Numbered from the stretch's first letter, positions 1-11,902 are shown. The stretch is 64,000 nt of DNA from Hyperoodon ampullatus (GCA_949752795.1 OX457068.1:54898516-54962515), one strand, 5' to 3'. Program-made: numbers and translations. Notes: generated by a model not told the origin, from the letters alone.

Positions 1-2210
1 TCCTTTTTTTTGTGAGCAAAAGGAATTTCAACTCAATGAATCTTGCTCTTTGCTCACACGTGTGCTTGAATATTCTGTGAGGGAATCAGTGAAAGTTATT
101 GGAAGGACAATGAATTTGGAAGATTATCTCTACATGTCATTACTTCTAGACCTTCTCCTTTATCTTAGTAGTGGGGAACACAATGTTAGAATCTATATCC
201 AAGCACTCCCTGGGGCTATTGTCTTTTCTAGAGAAAATCTCTACATAAAAAGTGTGGATATATCAGTAGTAAAATTTTCCAGTGAATCTTAAAATTCTGT
301 CCCTAACACAGGGGCCTGCAAAAGGGAAAACTAATATAACCTTATTTGTCCCCTGTTCAGTTTGGTTCCTTTCCTTCTTAAGAGCTCTAAGCATTATTTC
401 TAGGATGTAAAAAGAAAGTCCTCTTGGATAGAATAGTAAAGGTAAATGAATGAGTTGTTAAAAATCATAATCTTACAAAAGAGATGTTTATGGTACATTA
501 AAGTAAGCAGATTTTAAACACTACCTATCTTTTACTCTTTTCAACAAGGTAGGGGACCCTCCTCTGAAGCAAATCTTACTATGCTAAAATCACTGGGAGA
601 TTCCCTCGAGAGATTTTGATATAAGTCCTCCCAATTATGCTTGATACATGGTTTAAAATGTCACAGATGGGAAATGATGAACAAAGAATACATTTATTTA
701 TTTAAATATCTCTGATTTCAGGAAGAAATTACTAAATTTCTAACGTTATTCCCCAAAGTCAATCATATATGGTCAGGATCTATATAACTTCATTTTTTTG
801 AAGCTGCAAAATATCAAAGACCCTTTAATAATTTGCACATAGCATTTTGTGTGGTTGTATAAATGCTCTGTTCATTTTTCCTTCCAGGCATATTCATTTA
901 GTCAGGGATTATTTTTATATAGATGGATTATGGTAATTAGAAGTTTCCAAAGGAGTTTGCATTCACAATAAATACTGATGATTTTAGCCTACTGAGAAGT
1001 TGTTTATAGCATTTTGTTTTCCTAGCTCGAGTCCATAAGTCTAACTTTAGAAGCAGCAGGGCTGATAAACCACAAAAGAACTGTTTTATGGGTGACCCAG
1101 TAACTCGAATTGTTAGAAAAAAGAAAAAAAGTAAAGAATTGAAAGAAATGACCACTACTGACTAGTTCATATGGTGTGTGGTGTTTACCTTCATCTGTGT
1201 GATAATCGGACCAGGGGATGACAAATCCATAGCAATACAAGGCTTTCCATACAAGACAGTTAATGCACCATCAATCAACTAGTAGGAGTAGTTTCTGTGT
1301 TGCAGTCTAAGTATGTTTTCATTCGGCTCATTTGCACTTCAAAGCTGAAGTCGATAATTCAGGCCCAAGTACGTGCAATTTGGGCTATTTCCCTTTTGTA
1401 GCATATGAAGGCAAGCTGAGAAAATCTCCAAATTCTTTTGCACAGGGCATTACTGGCCAGAGTTGGCAAAGCAGAGAAGCTGCTCCTTTCCTATAGGTGA
1501 GTATTATTGCTATGAATAAATCCTTTGAGAGCTCGGGACCCCAAGTAAATATGGTTTGCTCTCTATTGGTGATCATTGATTTTATTACATAAAACATAGG
1601 GATACTCTTTGTTTTACAACAGGTCTTAGAATCCTATCTTCAGCAAAACACTTGTGGGCTGAATTAACAAGCCCGGCCCATCATCTTCATGGATTAAGAA
1701 ATGTTTAGTGAACAGAAGGAAGGAAAACACAATGGGAAAGGTGAGCTCTGTGTAGGTCGGAGGCAAAGTGGCTAGATTATTATCAGGAAGTAAAAGCAGC
1801 AGGGAAGTGGCGGGGAAAGGCAATTACAACCCTCTTTGTTCAAATAGCATTTAATGAAAACTCTCAGTGACCATTGTAGTACTGTATAACACCTATGGAA
1901 TGTTGTGTTTCTGGTATTTGTTCTCTGTTACTTTATTCAATTCCAGATTCTACTAAAATATGCTAAGCACCTGCTTTGTGTATGAGACCTCACATCCCAC
2001 ATTTTGCAGGACAGTCTTGCAAAGTTAGTCTCACCATTGCACTCTGTCTCCACACAGCTGCTATAATCAACAAAGTCAATTACTATTCACTGTGTTAGAT
2101 GATTTCACAAGCCTTATTTTTCTGAGCCACTTATGAAGTTCTGTGAGAGAGGATCACATTTAAAGCAACTGGTCAATCCCCTGAGTTAAGGTTTTTTGTT
2201 TCTTTGAATT
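1..2210. other. Unannotated, apparently single-copy DNA
   Basis: AT-rich mammalian DNA with no repeat I recognise and no reading frame above about 80 codons. The short frames here have no recognisable domain and no splice or start context. Nothing is called. Confidence 0.5.
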
Positions 2211-2214
2211 ATTT

Positions 2215-2470
2215 TTAAACCAACACTTGCTGAGTGCTTTCTTTGTACCCAGAACTGTACAAAACACTTTGCATGCATGATATGACCTCGTTTAATCATC
2301 ACAATATCCTTGTGGAGTGTGCACTAACACTGTGCACATTTCACAGATGAAAAGTTAACGAGAGAGAGATTAGGTGATTTGCCCAAAGTTAAGTCATTTG
2401 TCGGGTTTTCCTGGCTTGAAAAGATCTTAACTCAGATTTCCTGATTCCAATTATGGACCTTTTATAATAT
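2215..2470 (-). repeat. MIR SINE relic
   Basis: The segment reads as the reverse complement of a MIR: a 'tgctgagtgctttctttgtac' type head, then 'tttaatcatcacaatatcc', then the core-like 'tttcacagatgaaaagtt' and 'gatttgcccaaagttaag'. This matches the order of the antisense MIR consensus. It is strongly diverged and has no visible target-site duplication, as expected for an ancient element. Confidence 0.75.
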
Positions 2471-2689
2471 GCATACTGCCTTTCATGCCAGTGACACAGG
2501 CCAATACAATTGTAATATTTGGGATATATACCAATGTCTTCTTTGCAGAGACTATGAGCATTTTCAAAAGGGATAACTCAACTTGTGAGGATACCTCCCT
2601 GGTTTCTCACATTCTTCCTATCTTGGCCTTCCTCCATTTAGCCCATCTTTCTGTCTACTCATTCTCCAATACCCATCTCTGTTTAAATA

Positions 2690-2900
2690 AAATAATTTGC
2701 TAATGTCTCCTTGAATACTCCATGCTCAGGTAAAGCTCCATGTGTTTCTTTGCCCAGAATTCCACTCCCTTTACCTTCTCATCACTGAATACCAAGACTG
2801 AGACTTTCTGGTGACCCATCCCCCCTCCTTTGCATCATTGTGTTCCTAAATAAGCTTCCTTTTCTCAGTTTCATGCAGATTCACAGTTAATTCCATTCTG
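2690..2900 (+). repeat. Possible L2 relic
   Basis: A C/T-rich block ('tttgcccagaattccactcc', 'ccttctcatcac') resembles the 3' part of L2 in sense orientation. Divergence is high and the edges are approximate. Confidence 0.4.
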
Positions 2901-2999
2901 TGTGTTATTGCCTACTTTTAGTCATCTTGAAACATTTTCAATAAATCTTTTCCAAATCTCAAACCTATATCTGTAACAACCTTATTCACACCAAGGAGG

Positions 3000-3225
3000 G
3001 AATGATTATTTATAATCTTTATTGAGTGCTAGACTTCTGCCTTACACTATGTTAGAGACTTCTCAAAAATCGCCATGGAACTAATCTGTAAAGTATGTAT
3101 TATTGTGACAATTTTACAGGACAAAAAATGGAGGCTTTGAGAGATGAGCAAATTGTCTAAGACAATGTTTGTGGCACAACCAGGACCCATAAGTCATTGT
3201 CCCCAAACACAAACACAGTGCAATG
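3000..3225 (-). repeat. MIR SINE relic
   Basis: The antisense MIR order is recognisable: 'tttattgagtgctagac', a middle with 'tattattgtgacaattttac', then 'atggaggctttgagagatga', 'gcaaattgtctaagac' and 'aaccaggaccc'. Diverged, no TSD visible. Confidence 0.7.
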
Positions 3226-3229
3226 TGTT

Positions 3230-4535
3230 TATATCACATTACACTGACTGTGTTCCCTCAGACATTTTTTTTTTTTTAATTCATCCCCTCACCAGTTCAC
3301 GTAACAACTTTTAAAGATATTCTAGTAAAAGAAAAAAAAAAGAGTCTAGAAAGGTCTAGTGTGAGTATCCAGAGATAATATCAGGCACACTGGCCTGATT
3401 CAGGTGGGCATGTAACCTTTCTCTGGATCTCTCTAATCTTAGCTTCAAGGATAGAAATAAGCACATCAGGGCAAAGTGGGCTCCTAGGTACTCCTTGCTG
3501 TTTGGGAAACCTTACTCCTCCAAAGGATTTTGAGCATTAGTTTTGCCCTGTGCTGCTGCAAGAATAAGGTATTTTTAAGCAGAATATTCCACAATGACTC
3601 TTTTCAAATTTGCATGTTTTCCTTTGTTTCAAAATTACTGCCATCATCTAATGAAGAGAAATAGGTTAAATTAATCAAAGGAAAATTTTAGACTGAGCAT
3701 CAAAAAAAAAAAAAAAACTGCTAATAGTGAGATCCATTAGACATTATTAGCAGCCCCATTGATTGAGTCATTTAAAAGAAGACTGAGATCCCCCAAGATG
3801 ATTCTGAGAAGACCCCAGGCCAAGGGAGAGGAGCAGATGGAGCCCACAGGCCCTCCAATCTCTAATGTGGGTGATTTTTTCTGAATTCCCTTATTTTGCC
3901 TTCTTGTCAACAAATCCTGCCATCATTTCGCTCACATCTTTGCAGCATTTTTCCAGAGCTGTTAACAGAAATCATTTCTCAGAGACTGGGAAAGAATGTC
4001 ATTTTGTCATTTTCTTGGGCGAGTAGAAGGGAAGAGCAGGCGGTCTCTGCTTCCTGCGGCTTTCATGATGAAAAAAGAAGAGAAGAGTGAGGCCTGCTAG
4101 CTCATGGTGTACGAGATACAACTTCCCTTGGCAGTGCTATGCAGAAATAGTAACTGGAAACTCCTCAGCCAGCCTCTCTCCTTATTAACTAGAAGGAAGG
4201 ACAATTTGGGACCATATCAACACCCCCAAACTTACTAGCACTAATGAGCTGCATGAACTTAATCATTGCATTGAATCTGAAGAGTAAAAGGAACTTTAAT
4301 GATCATCAGGTATAATCTGCTTCTTAATTCAAGAACTCCTTTTAATTACAGAATTCCTGTGAGATGGCCATTGGAAGCTCATTATTTCATTGAATTTTCC
4401 ATCCGTGGTTAGTTGTTTCATTTGTTAAGAAAGTCACCCTTTTATTGATCTAGGACATTCATTCATTAGTATTTCCTTTCTCTTTTGGAATAATAATAAT
4501 AATGTATGATGATACAGTAATAATAATGATCAATA
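3230..4535. other. Unannotated DNA
   Basis: No gene or repeat recognised apart from short poly-A runs (about 3,702-3,717) and a small TAA-type run near 4,490. The stretch 3,770-4,090 has more balanced base composition than its surroundings, but no coding pattern could be supported. Confidence 0.4.
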
Positions 4536-4539
4536 GCAG

Positions 4540-4755
4540 AATATTTTTCTATGTATTAGGCGTGTAATACAATTTTGTATGTGTTTATGTTTTTATTTAT
4601 AATCAGACAAAATCTTATGTTGTAGGCATTATTATTTGCCCCTATTCTACACAAGGGTGAATTGAGACTTATAATGCTAGACTGACATTGTTGAGGGTCA
4701 CATTAATAAATGGAGATTTAGAATTTGTGCCCAATTCTGTTTGATTGCAGAACTC
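4540..4755 (-). repeat. MIR SINE relic
   Basis: Antisense MIR-like order: 'tctatgtattaggcgtgtaa' head, 'taggcattattatttgcccc', 'gggtgaattgagacttataa', 'ttgttgagggtcacat'. Strongly diverged. Confidence 0.6.
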
Positions 4756-6371
4756 AAGCCCTTTTGTGCTCTGGACACACACACAAAAGTCTTCTAGCTC
4801 CTCATTTTACACATTCAAAATACACTGTCTGTTCAATTCTATTTTGTTTTTCTGGGTTGCATATCCCAGCTTCTCTAAGCATTCCTTAATTGATATGACT
4901 TTCAGTCACCACATGATCATAGCTGATTTTATTTTAGAAGTTTCCAGCTTTCTTTCCTAATGTACGGAACTTTGAATTGGAAATAATATTGAAAGTGTGG
5001 TTTAAGTGCAGCACCTAGAAATTCCAACACCACCCTTCATCACTTTTCCAAATCAAGTTTCTGCATCTGCAAAAGTTATTAATAGCAAAGATGATAATTG
5101 AATTAAAAGAACATCAAAGTACAAAGCTGTAGGAGATAAAAAAATACTTACAATTGAGAAGATTTTATTTGCAGATCAGAAATTATTTTTATTTACTTGA
5201 AACATCACCATTTTCTCTGTAAAACTGAGCCTACACTTACTTTATATGATTTCCTATTCTGTCTGAGGGCATGGAGCTACAGCTCCCTCCATCTACTGAA
5301 ATTTGGGGTGAATGTATACTCAACTCAGCTGCCCCAGGTGCAGGGGCTCCATTCTTATGGATTCAAGAGCCCCACTGTAAACTTCTGGCAGCGGCAATGT
5401 GCTAAGAATAACTCAGCCTTTCAGATTAGTCAGAAAGAGAAATAAAAACTAGGTGTGACTGTCTTTGGGTGACCAAAAAATATCAAAACTCATGAGATGC
5501 ATAGGCATTATTCCCACAGCCATAGTGGGGTTCTGGACCACCACAAACATCACTGGCTGCTGAAGCCTCTGCCTGGAACTTTCAAGAAAGCTCTAATGCT
5601 GCTGTGGAAATTCTTCAAAGACTGAACAAGGTCTTTGAGAAAGCTCCAGGGGTAGGTAGGGGAACTTGCTAGTATGCTTTCAAGGAACTCATATACATTC
5701 CAAGAAAGTAGTAAGACCAGTGTCAAAGGAAGCAGGTAGACCTCTTTAAAAGAGGAAAATAGCAGTAAATGTGGTAGTTATAGTAATAAAATGCTTTAAT
5801 ATATACTGGAATAATATCAGTCAAACATGGAGATAAGGGGAATGGGGGCCTTTGGAGTTAGGGTATTGCTATGATTTTCCACATCCTTTTCCATGTGACA
5901 TAATCATGTCCATGGCACTAAGGGTCTTCAAGAAAGTGTCTGGGGCGAGGCACCTATTACAATGAAAAGCAGACACTAATGTTGGAGGTTCTGGGCTATG
6001 ATTTTGGTTATTAAGTAGCACTGTGGTTGGAGGCACTTTTTTGTGATTAGGTTAATATGTGTATGTAAAAAAAAACAACAACAATTGTGCAGAATGCATT
6101 AAACTAACAAGCTCTCCCTTGCTCCTCCTTTCCCCTCTCCAATTATCTAGTCCCTGTTCTTGTTACTTTCTAAAATTTTGCATCTTGTAGAGGTGACATC
6201 TATAGCTCTAAGTGAGGTGTTGAAGTGACTTTTTTTTTTAACATAGGAAATTTAGGCATTATTGTTCCTATCTACTGAAGATGAAGATTTAGCTTATTTA
6301 TATGATCCCAACTCCTCCTCTTCCACTTAATCTGTAGCTAATATTTCACTTTTTCAATTGACTAAATCTTT
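4756..6371. other. Unannotated DNA
   Basis: No recognisable gene. The 82-codon frame near 5,197 has no domain signature and I treat it as chance. The last 50 bases lead directly into the U6-derived segment. Confidence 0.4.
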
Positions 6372-6464
6372 AATATCGTTTCAGCAGCACATACACTAAA
6401 ATTGGTGTTACAGAGATTGGCATAGGGCAAGGATGATGTGAATTTGTGAAACATTCATATTTTT
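6372..6464 (+). pseudogene. U6 snRNA retropseudogene (5' part of a U6-L1 chimera)
   Basis: The segment follows U6 small nuclear RNA nearly end to end: 'cgtttcagcagcacataca' then 'ctaaaattgg', 'tacagagattggcat', 'gcaaggatgatg', 'aatttgtgaaacattc', 'atattttt'. Functional U6 forms the catalytic core of the spliceosome and is transcribed by pol III from an external promoter. This copy has several substitutions and has lost about 6-7 bases of the C-rich internal segment after 'ggcat'. No TATA/PSE promoter is apparent upstream. Its 3' end abuts L1 3' sequence in the same orientation, so it is the front half of a chimeric retrocopy and not a gene. Confidence 0.88.
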
Positions 6465-6824
6465 ATGGAATATTATTCAGCCTTAAAAAATAAAGAAATC
6501 CTAACACATGCTACAACATGAAATATCTTTGAAAACCTAGTGCTGAGTGAAGTAAGCCAGGCACAAGGAAAAATATTGTATGATTCTCCTTATATGAGCT
6601 ACCTAGAGCAGTCAGCCACCTAGAATGTTGTCTTACCAGGGGATGGGAGAGGGAGCAGTAAGGAGTTGTTGTTTAATGGATATAGAGTTTTAGTTTGGGA
6701 ACAAGAAAAGGTTCTGGAGATGAATGGTGGTGATGGTTACACAGCAATGAAACTGAAATGTACACTTAAAATTATTAAATTGGTGAATTTTGTTAAGCAT
6801 ATATTATACTAAAGTAGAAGTATA
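6465..6824 (+). mobile_element. L1 3' end fused to U6 (3' part of chimera)
   Basis: Begins exactly after the U6 T-run with 'atggaatattattcagcc', a hallmark of the L1 ORF2 3' end, then continues through 'gagtgaagtaagccaggcac', 'ttaccaggggatgggagagg' and 'gtacacttaaaattatta', as in old mammalian L1 tails. A poly-A tail is not preserved: a CHR SINE inserted at its end. The abrupt U6/L1 junction fits the known class of U6-L1 template-switch retrocopies. Confidence 0.82.
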
Positions 6825-7037
6825 GGGCTTCCCTGGTGGGGCAGTGGTTGAGAGTCGGCCTGCTGATGCAGGGGACACGGGTTTGTGCCCCGGTCCAGGA
6901 AGATCCCACATGCCATGGAGCGGCTGGGCCAATGAGCCATGGCCACTGAGCCTGCACGTCCGGAGCCTGTGCTCCACAACAGGAGAGGCCACAACAGTGA
7001 GAGGCCCACGTACCACAAAAAATAAAAAAGAAAGAAA
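6825..7037 (+). mobile_element. CHR-type SINE (cetacean, tRNA-derived)
   Basis: Full-length non-autonomous element made by pol III and moved by L1 machinery. It starts 'gggcttccctggtgggg', has the A-box region 'ggcagtggttgagagtc' and B-box-like 'gggtttgtgcccc', then the family body ('gaagatcccacatgccatgg', 'gagaggcccacgtaccac') and an A-rich tail. A likely imperfect TSD is 'agaagtata' before and 'aagaaatata' after. Target is the 3' end of the U6-L1 chimera, so it is the younger insertion. Confidence 0.93.
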
Positions 7038-7489
7038 TATATATCCTCATTTTTTAACTTCGCTTATTGTTTGACTTCTTCCACATAACACTAACGTTTC
7101 TGCACATCTTCTCAGTTTTTATCCTCATTATACAAGAGTAACTCCATGTACAAACTTTTTCATAAAGATATGTACAAGCAAGTGTTGCAGATATTGGTGG
7201 TGTTTACAAATTTATTTTCCTCTTTTTGCCTTCTATGCACCTGGGATTATTGGATTCAGACCCCCTTGTGGCTAATAAGCCAAGTGACCAGCTTCATTTA
7301 CCAATGAACTGAGCAGCAAGGAAGTGAGCCATTCTCAGACCTGGGCATTTAGCCACAGAGACCTTGGTTCTTTGCCACCACAACTGGTAAAATTTGAGAT
7401 GGCTGTTTTTTTCTTTTTATGTTTCCTGAGATTATATTTAGGAGTAGGTATTTTGTCATCCATCATTTTGTGTAATCAGAGTACCCATT
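7038..7489. other. Unannotated DNA
   Basis: No gene or confident repeat seen. Confidence 0.4.
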
Positions 7490-8660
7490 AAATAGAAATA
7501 TTAATGTCTTTTTTCAGATATGCACAATTTTCCTGTGTTTTATTTTGTTTATTTTTTCCCTTTTATAATCTGTTTTCTCCTTCCAGAGCTCATATTTGTC
7601 AGATTTTGTGTATTCTTGATTGTTATCCTATATCTTCTACGTTTTGTCACATATTTTCTGCTCTTTGTCCTTTTTGTTCTATTTTTAATGTAGAATTTCT
7701 TGACTTTAATCTCATTTTTTTCTCTTTTTTTAGTATCATCCTTCAAGTCTCTGTGAGAACATAATTAGATTTTTTTCAAGTTTCTTCTTTTCAGTGAGTT
7801 ATTTCTGTTTCCACTAGGATTGCTTTATTTATTTTGCCAGTTTAATGCTGCTAATTTTCTTTATATGCCTGAGTGATTATAAGTTATTTGTGCATATTTA
7901 AAACAGGAGGTATTGAACTGACTTTTCCAGGTAGTGGATTGGGTTTTCTCTGCTGCTGTATTATGTAGGCTTGTTTCCTCTGTAAGATTTTTTCCTTCAG
8001 TAATGGGGGCTGATCTGGCCTTGTAGGCACTTAAATCACAGAGGATCCAGGCTTTTGATAAGGGATTACCAAAATGGGAAGAAATTTATTCTGTGGTGCC
8101 AACACCCAGCTAATGGTCCTAATTCTCCCCAAGCAATACATTAAATTTCTTTAATGTAGAGGTCATTGTTTTTGTTATGGTGATTATTGTTGTGCTCTCT
8201 TTTCTTTCGCCTTGTGTCAATGTGAAGTTTCTTGTTCTCTTGTTACATGCAGGAATGTGGGAAAGAGAGGAGAGGAGTAGGGACATGATTGGCTCCATAT
8301 TCTAGAGACAGAATTTCAGTGGGGCTCTCTAGTTTTGGCTCACTTCCATGATCTCATCCTCCATACTTATGAATTTTATTCCAAAAGCCTTTGTGGTTCT
8401 GCCTGAAAGATTAGCTTTTCCTGTCATCCCTTCTTATGTTAATTTTGGACTATAGATTCCTCAGTCTTCTTTGTTCAACTACATGGTTCTCATCCATTTC
8501 CATCTCCCAGAAATGTTTTGAAATCTAATGTTTAATGACAGCCCTTCTCCCATTCTCTTTCCTTTACATTTATGGGTTTAATTCTGTTTTTATTTTCTTT
8601 TATTTGAATGAGAAATGGAGGCAAATGGAGGCATACCATATTGAACCAGAGATCAATATG
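7490..8660 (-). mobile_element. Probable old L1 5' UTR region, antisense
   Basis: Read on the minus strand, the 8,660 end begins 'tctggttcaatatggtatgc', which resembles the start of older mammalian L1 elements ('ttctggttcaagatgg'). It is followed by about 1 kb of purine-rich sequence that looks like an L1M 5' UTR. No ORF1 remains readable. The family and the distal boundary are uncertain; it could instead be several fragments. Confidence 0.42.
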
Positions 8661-8698
8661 GTACCATAATATTGATCACCATATTAAACCAGAGATCA
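8637..8698. repeat. Imperfect direct repeat with internal palindrome
   Basis: A 20-base unit beginning 'ccatattgaaccagagat' recurs about 43 bases later as 'ccatattaaaccagagat'. Between the two lies a near-palindrome centred on 'ggtacc' (8,651-8,677): arms 'gatcaatatggt' and its complement, with three extra bases in the right arm. It sits at the 5' edge of the putative L1 fragment. Confidence 0.8.
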
Positions 8699-8700
8699 TC

Positions 8701-9415
8701 CTGTGCACTTGATGAAAACAGAGGACTGCATTGAATTTTGTGTATCTGTGGTGGATCAACTATGTTCTCATTCAGGGTCATACGTGGTGAATTTAGACTG
8801 CTAGGACACAGGTGGATATTTTTAATGTTCTTTGGACACAGAGAACATCAACACCTTTTCATGGCTTTTAAGCTGTTTGAAATGAACATGTAGGAAAATA
8901 GAAGGCAGATGAAAATCAGAATGTGAATCAATAGCCCTTTTTCTTGCCATATCTGTTTTTTAAAACTGGGCCTTGGAAAAATTTGGTTATGACCAATACA
9001 AAATTCCATTATTAAACAAGCTAGCAGTTCTGTTTTTGAATGTTTCTAATTGCAATGACTTGATTGAAAAGAAACTAAAAAATAAAACTATAAGTATGAG
9101 AAAAACTAAAACATTTTATTAGGTTTTCTGTTTGCATTTTAGAATATGTTATATCTCAAAGAATCTTGAATTCAGGTTTTATTCTTGTAGTTTCCTGCAT
9201 CTATAATTATTTCCCAAGTCGTTTTCCTCAGCTCTTATAAGAATACATCTGTGCTTCTGAAAAATATTCTCACAAGTGCTTGTGGGTGATTTATTGGTGC
9301 TTACAGCCATCCTATTTTGGGTGTATAAAATCGTGACTACTCCAAATGTCCAGAGTCAATAGCAGAGTGGTTTTCATAATCCGTTCAGACCTCCCTTCTG
9401 TCCCTCTGCTTTTAT
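8701..9415. other. Unannotated DNA
   Basis: Nothing recognised. Confidence 0.4.
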
Positions 9416-9419
9416 TAAC

Positions 9420-9620
9420 TCACCCTGGTTTTGCCCTCCCTAAACTTCTAGGCTCTTCATGATGCAGTCTGCCTCCTGATATACCTCAGCAGGCCTCTCC
9501 CTCTGGTATCTCATTTGTATCTTCTCTTTATAGCAGCCTTATCTGTCTTATTCACAATTACATGTCCAAGCCCCTTTTGACACATTTCTTTGTGTTAATT
9601 TTCTTGTTTTTTTCTTTCTT
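9420..9620 (+). repeat. L2 relic, 3' part
   Basis: C/T-rich block with 'tctaggctcttcatgatgca', 'cctctccctctggtatctca' and 'tatagcagccttatctgtc', resembling the sense 3' region of L2 LINEs. Diverged and truncated. Confidence 0.5.
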
Positions 9621-9959
9621 TTTTTAAAATTTTTTTAAGATTGGAGTGATGGGTACAGTTCCATGTGGAAGGGGAGAAGGAGCAAAAGAGGCTTCTCCAA
9701 TACAGACTCTATGTATCAAGCCAGAGTCAAATACTAGGTTACACTCAAGGAGAAAACCTGTGTACCACAGCTAAAGTAGGTGTGATGAAGATGTGTGAAG
9801 TGCTAGAGTGTCCTGGAGCAGGGAGAAATCGGCTGGAAGAAGTTAATTGAAAGTGGCCTGGGTCATTATCACAGACAAGAGCTAGAGTTCTCAGTTGTGC
9901 TATTGAGCATGATGATACTTTATAAAACAGAGAGAAACTTTGAAATTCTAATATGAGTT

Positions 9960-10170
9960 TCATACTACTTATTATCCATTGAAAGAAAACATGAATGATT
10001 TGCATGTTTATCAAAGAGGCAATACACATATACTATGCAATACACTTTAGTACAAATTATGTAAAATTTAATAATGACTAAGGAATTACCCTCAAAGAAA
10101 CATGGTATCTGGTAGAACAGAGAGATAAGTACAAACGTCATGAAGTGATAAAAGTAAAGAAAAGGATGAC
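9960..10170 (+). repeat. Ancient interspersed repeat copy A (L2/MIR-age)
   Basis: Contains 'aatttaataatgactaagga', 'ctcaaagaaacatggtatct', 'agagagataagtacaaacg'. The same order occurs at 11,360-11,560 and, more weakly, at about 14,330-14,420. The pattern '...gaataagacagtgacctcaaggagc...gtacac' is typical of a very old mammalian repeat. Two copies 1.4 kb apart most likely mean one family inserted twice. Confidence 0.5.
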
Positions 10171-10174
10171 TACA

Positions 10175-11355
10175 TTTTGTAAGTGGCAGTAGGATTTTTT
10201 TAAGAACTGAAAGTAAATAATATATTTATGACTGTAGTTTTAAAAAAAAATAATTCTCCACCCTAACCTTGGACCAACAAAATCAAGTCAAACCTTATGC
10301 CCCCCCACCCCAGATAGTACAGGGGAGATGAGAAATTACATGGACAGCTTGCCAGTCAACTCTATCATGTCTCATGGCACAGAATAACGTAGAGTTTCTA
10401 TTTATTGAAGTGTACTTAGGGTGGCCAGAAAAGAAGTTCCTGCTAATCATTCTGTATGTCTGTAAAAAGAGAATACTTCCTTAATAAGAGTATTTAAAAT
10501 TAGGCCATCTGACAAGTCATCTTGCCTAAAAACAAGCCCAAATCTTTTCACTGGTTTTTCTTATGGGAGGATTTGAAGTTACTTTTCTACTCCTCTAACC
10601 CTCTCTGAAGACTAACATGAAACCTGAATTGCCACTGATCTTTCGGGCCAGCTCTGGATATTTCTTTAAACAACTATACATTTTGAAGCATTATGTTCAC
10701 GAATGTGTTTATTTATACACCTGCAGTCTATTTCTTTTACAGTAAAATCTTCCATTTAGCCGTTTGCCAAAGGAAAGGTTAATCTGTGGTTAACATCACT
10801 CATTTTATTAGAGAGAATACCCCAAACCGTCCTTATATATGGTTTGGTTATTCTACTCATCAGAGCTGTTTCTTTTTCCATCGTCATTTCCTTCAGTGAA
10901 TTCCTGCATTTCTAGATTCTAGGTGCACAGGGTAAGAGAGAGAAAGTCTTCTTCTAAGAATAGCATGCAACATAGGTTGCAATGCTCATAATGCAAATTA
11001 GGTCAATTGTGACCTGCTTGGTTTTTGAATTGTGAGACTGAATGAAATGTGAAGAAGGGGAAGGCACTATAGCCAACGTTGTCAGCCTGAGCACTGCACA
11101 ACTTTTAGGGGTGGCATTCATACTACAGACTACAGGGAATGGGACTCTGTAATCTTGTAGAAGCCTTACACTATCTCTATTCTTTAGTCAAATACAACAA
11201 AACACTGAGTTTGCTTAGGGAAAGTTAGCATAACATCGCTACCTAGAACAGGAAATTGCATCAAATATTCAGGCTATACCATATTGATAACATTAGCATG
11301 TCTATAAGAAAAAAAGAAAATAATATTTAAAATTGAAATTTCAGTCTGCTTCATC
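10175..11355. other. Unannotated DNA
   Basis: No gene or confident repeat. Contains a short C-run near 10,300-10,310. Confidence 0.4.
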
Positions 11356-11359
11356 CATG

Positions 11360-11560
11360 GAAATCAAAAACTAATGAGTCATTAAATTATCAAAGATACA
11401 ATAAGCACATATTATGTACAATTCATCCTGTTTATGTTATGGAAAATTTAATAATGAGTAAGACAGTGACCTCAAGGGAACCAAGGATCTGGCAGAAGAA
11501 TGAGATAGGTACACGTTTGATGGAGTAATAAAAAAGAGAAGAGGGGTGGTATGAGTTCAT
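11360..11560 (+). repeat. Ancient interspersed repeat copy B (L2/MIR-age)
   Basis: 'aatttaataatgagtaagac', 'ctcaagggaaccaaggatct' and 'gagataggtacacgtttgat' parallel copy A at 9,960-10,170 base for base over about 100 positions with substitutions. Confidence 0.5.
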
Positions 11561-11825
11561 CAAAAAGGTATCTAACCTTAGGATTACAAAACAGAAACAC
11601 AGGTTTTATGATATAGACCAGAAGCACAAGTGATGATAAATATCCTTGTATTCACAGAGCATTCAGATGTCTTTGGATAGAGAAGTTCTTATGTCTTTAG
11701 ATATGATATTGTGTGGCTTTAGATAGATAATAGACACAAGAATATATTTTAAAAATATATAAATGTGAACAGTGAGCACAATGCATGGTTAGAAATGTGA
11801 ACAGCTTATAATGAAAAATAAAAAG

Positions 11826-11861
11826 ATGATAGATGGATAGATAAATAGATAGATGGATAAG

Positions 11862-11893
<32 letters not shown>

Positions 11894-11902
11894 CAGATAA
11901 AA
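11826..11902 (+). repeat. (GATA)n microsatellite
   Basis: Interrupted runs of 'gata'/'ggat' culminating in about nine tandem 'gata' units. The opposite strand gives a spurious repetitive reading frame. Confidence 0.95.

Noticed and set aside
6372..6464. Functional U6 snRNA gene
   Set aside because: Several substitutions, an internal deletion of 6-7 bases, no visible pol III promoter upstream, and direct fusion to L1 sequence.
6825..7037. Possible tRNA gene because of A- and B-box matches
   Set aside because: The boxes belong to the tRNA-derived head of a SINE. There is no cloverleaf and an A-tail and TSD follow.
6793..7074. Cluster of overlapping Trp/Cys-rich frames, also at 31,004-31,381, 35,116-35,538, 43,689-44,037, 52,612-52,945 and 57,108-57,434
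   Set aside because: All are the same CHR SINE read in different frames, which explains their mutual similarity. They are not a gene family.
11826..11902. CRISPR-like array
   Set aside because: A simple (GATA)n tract with no spacers, in a mammalian genome.
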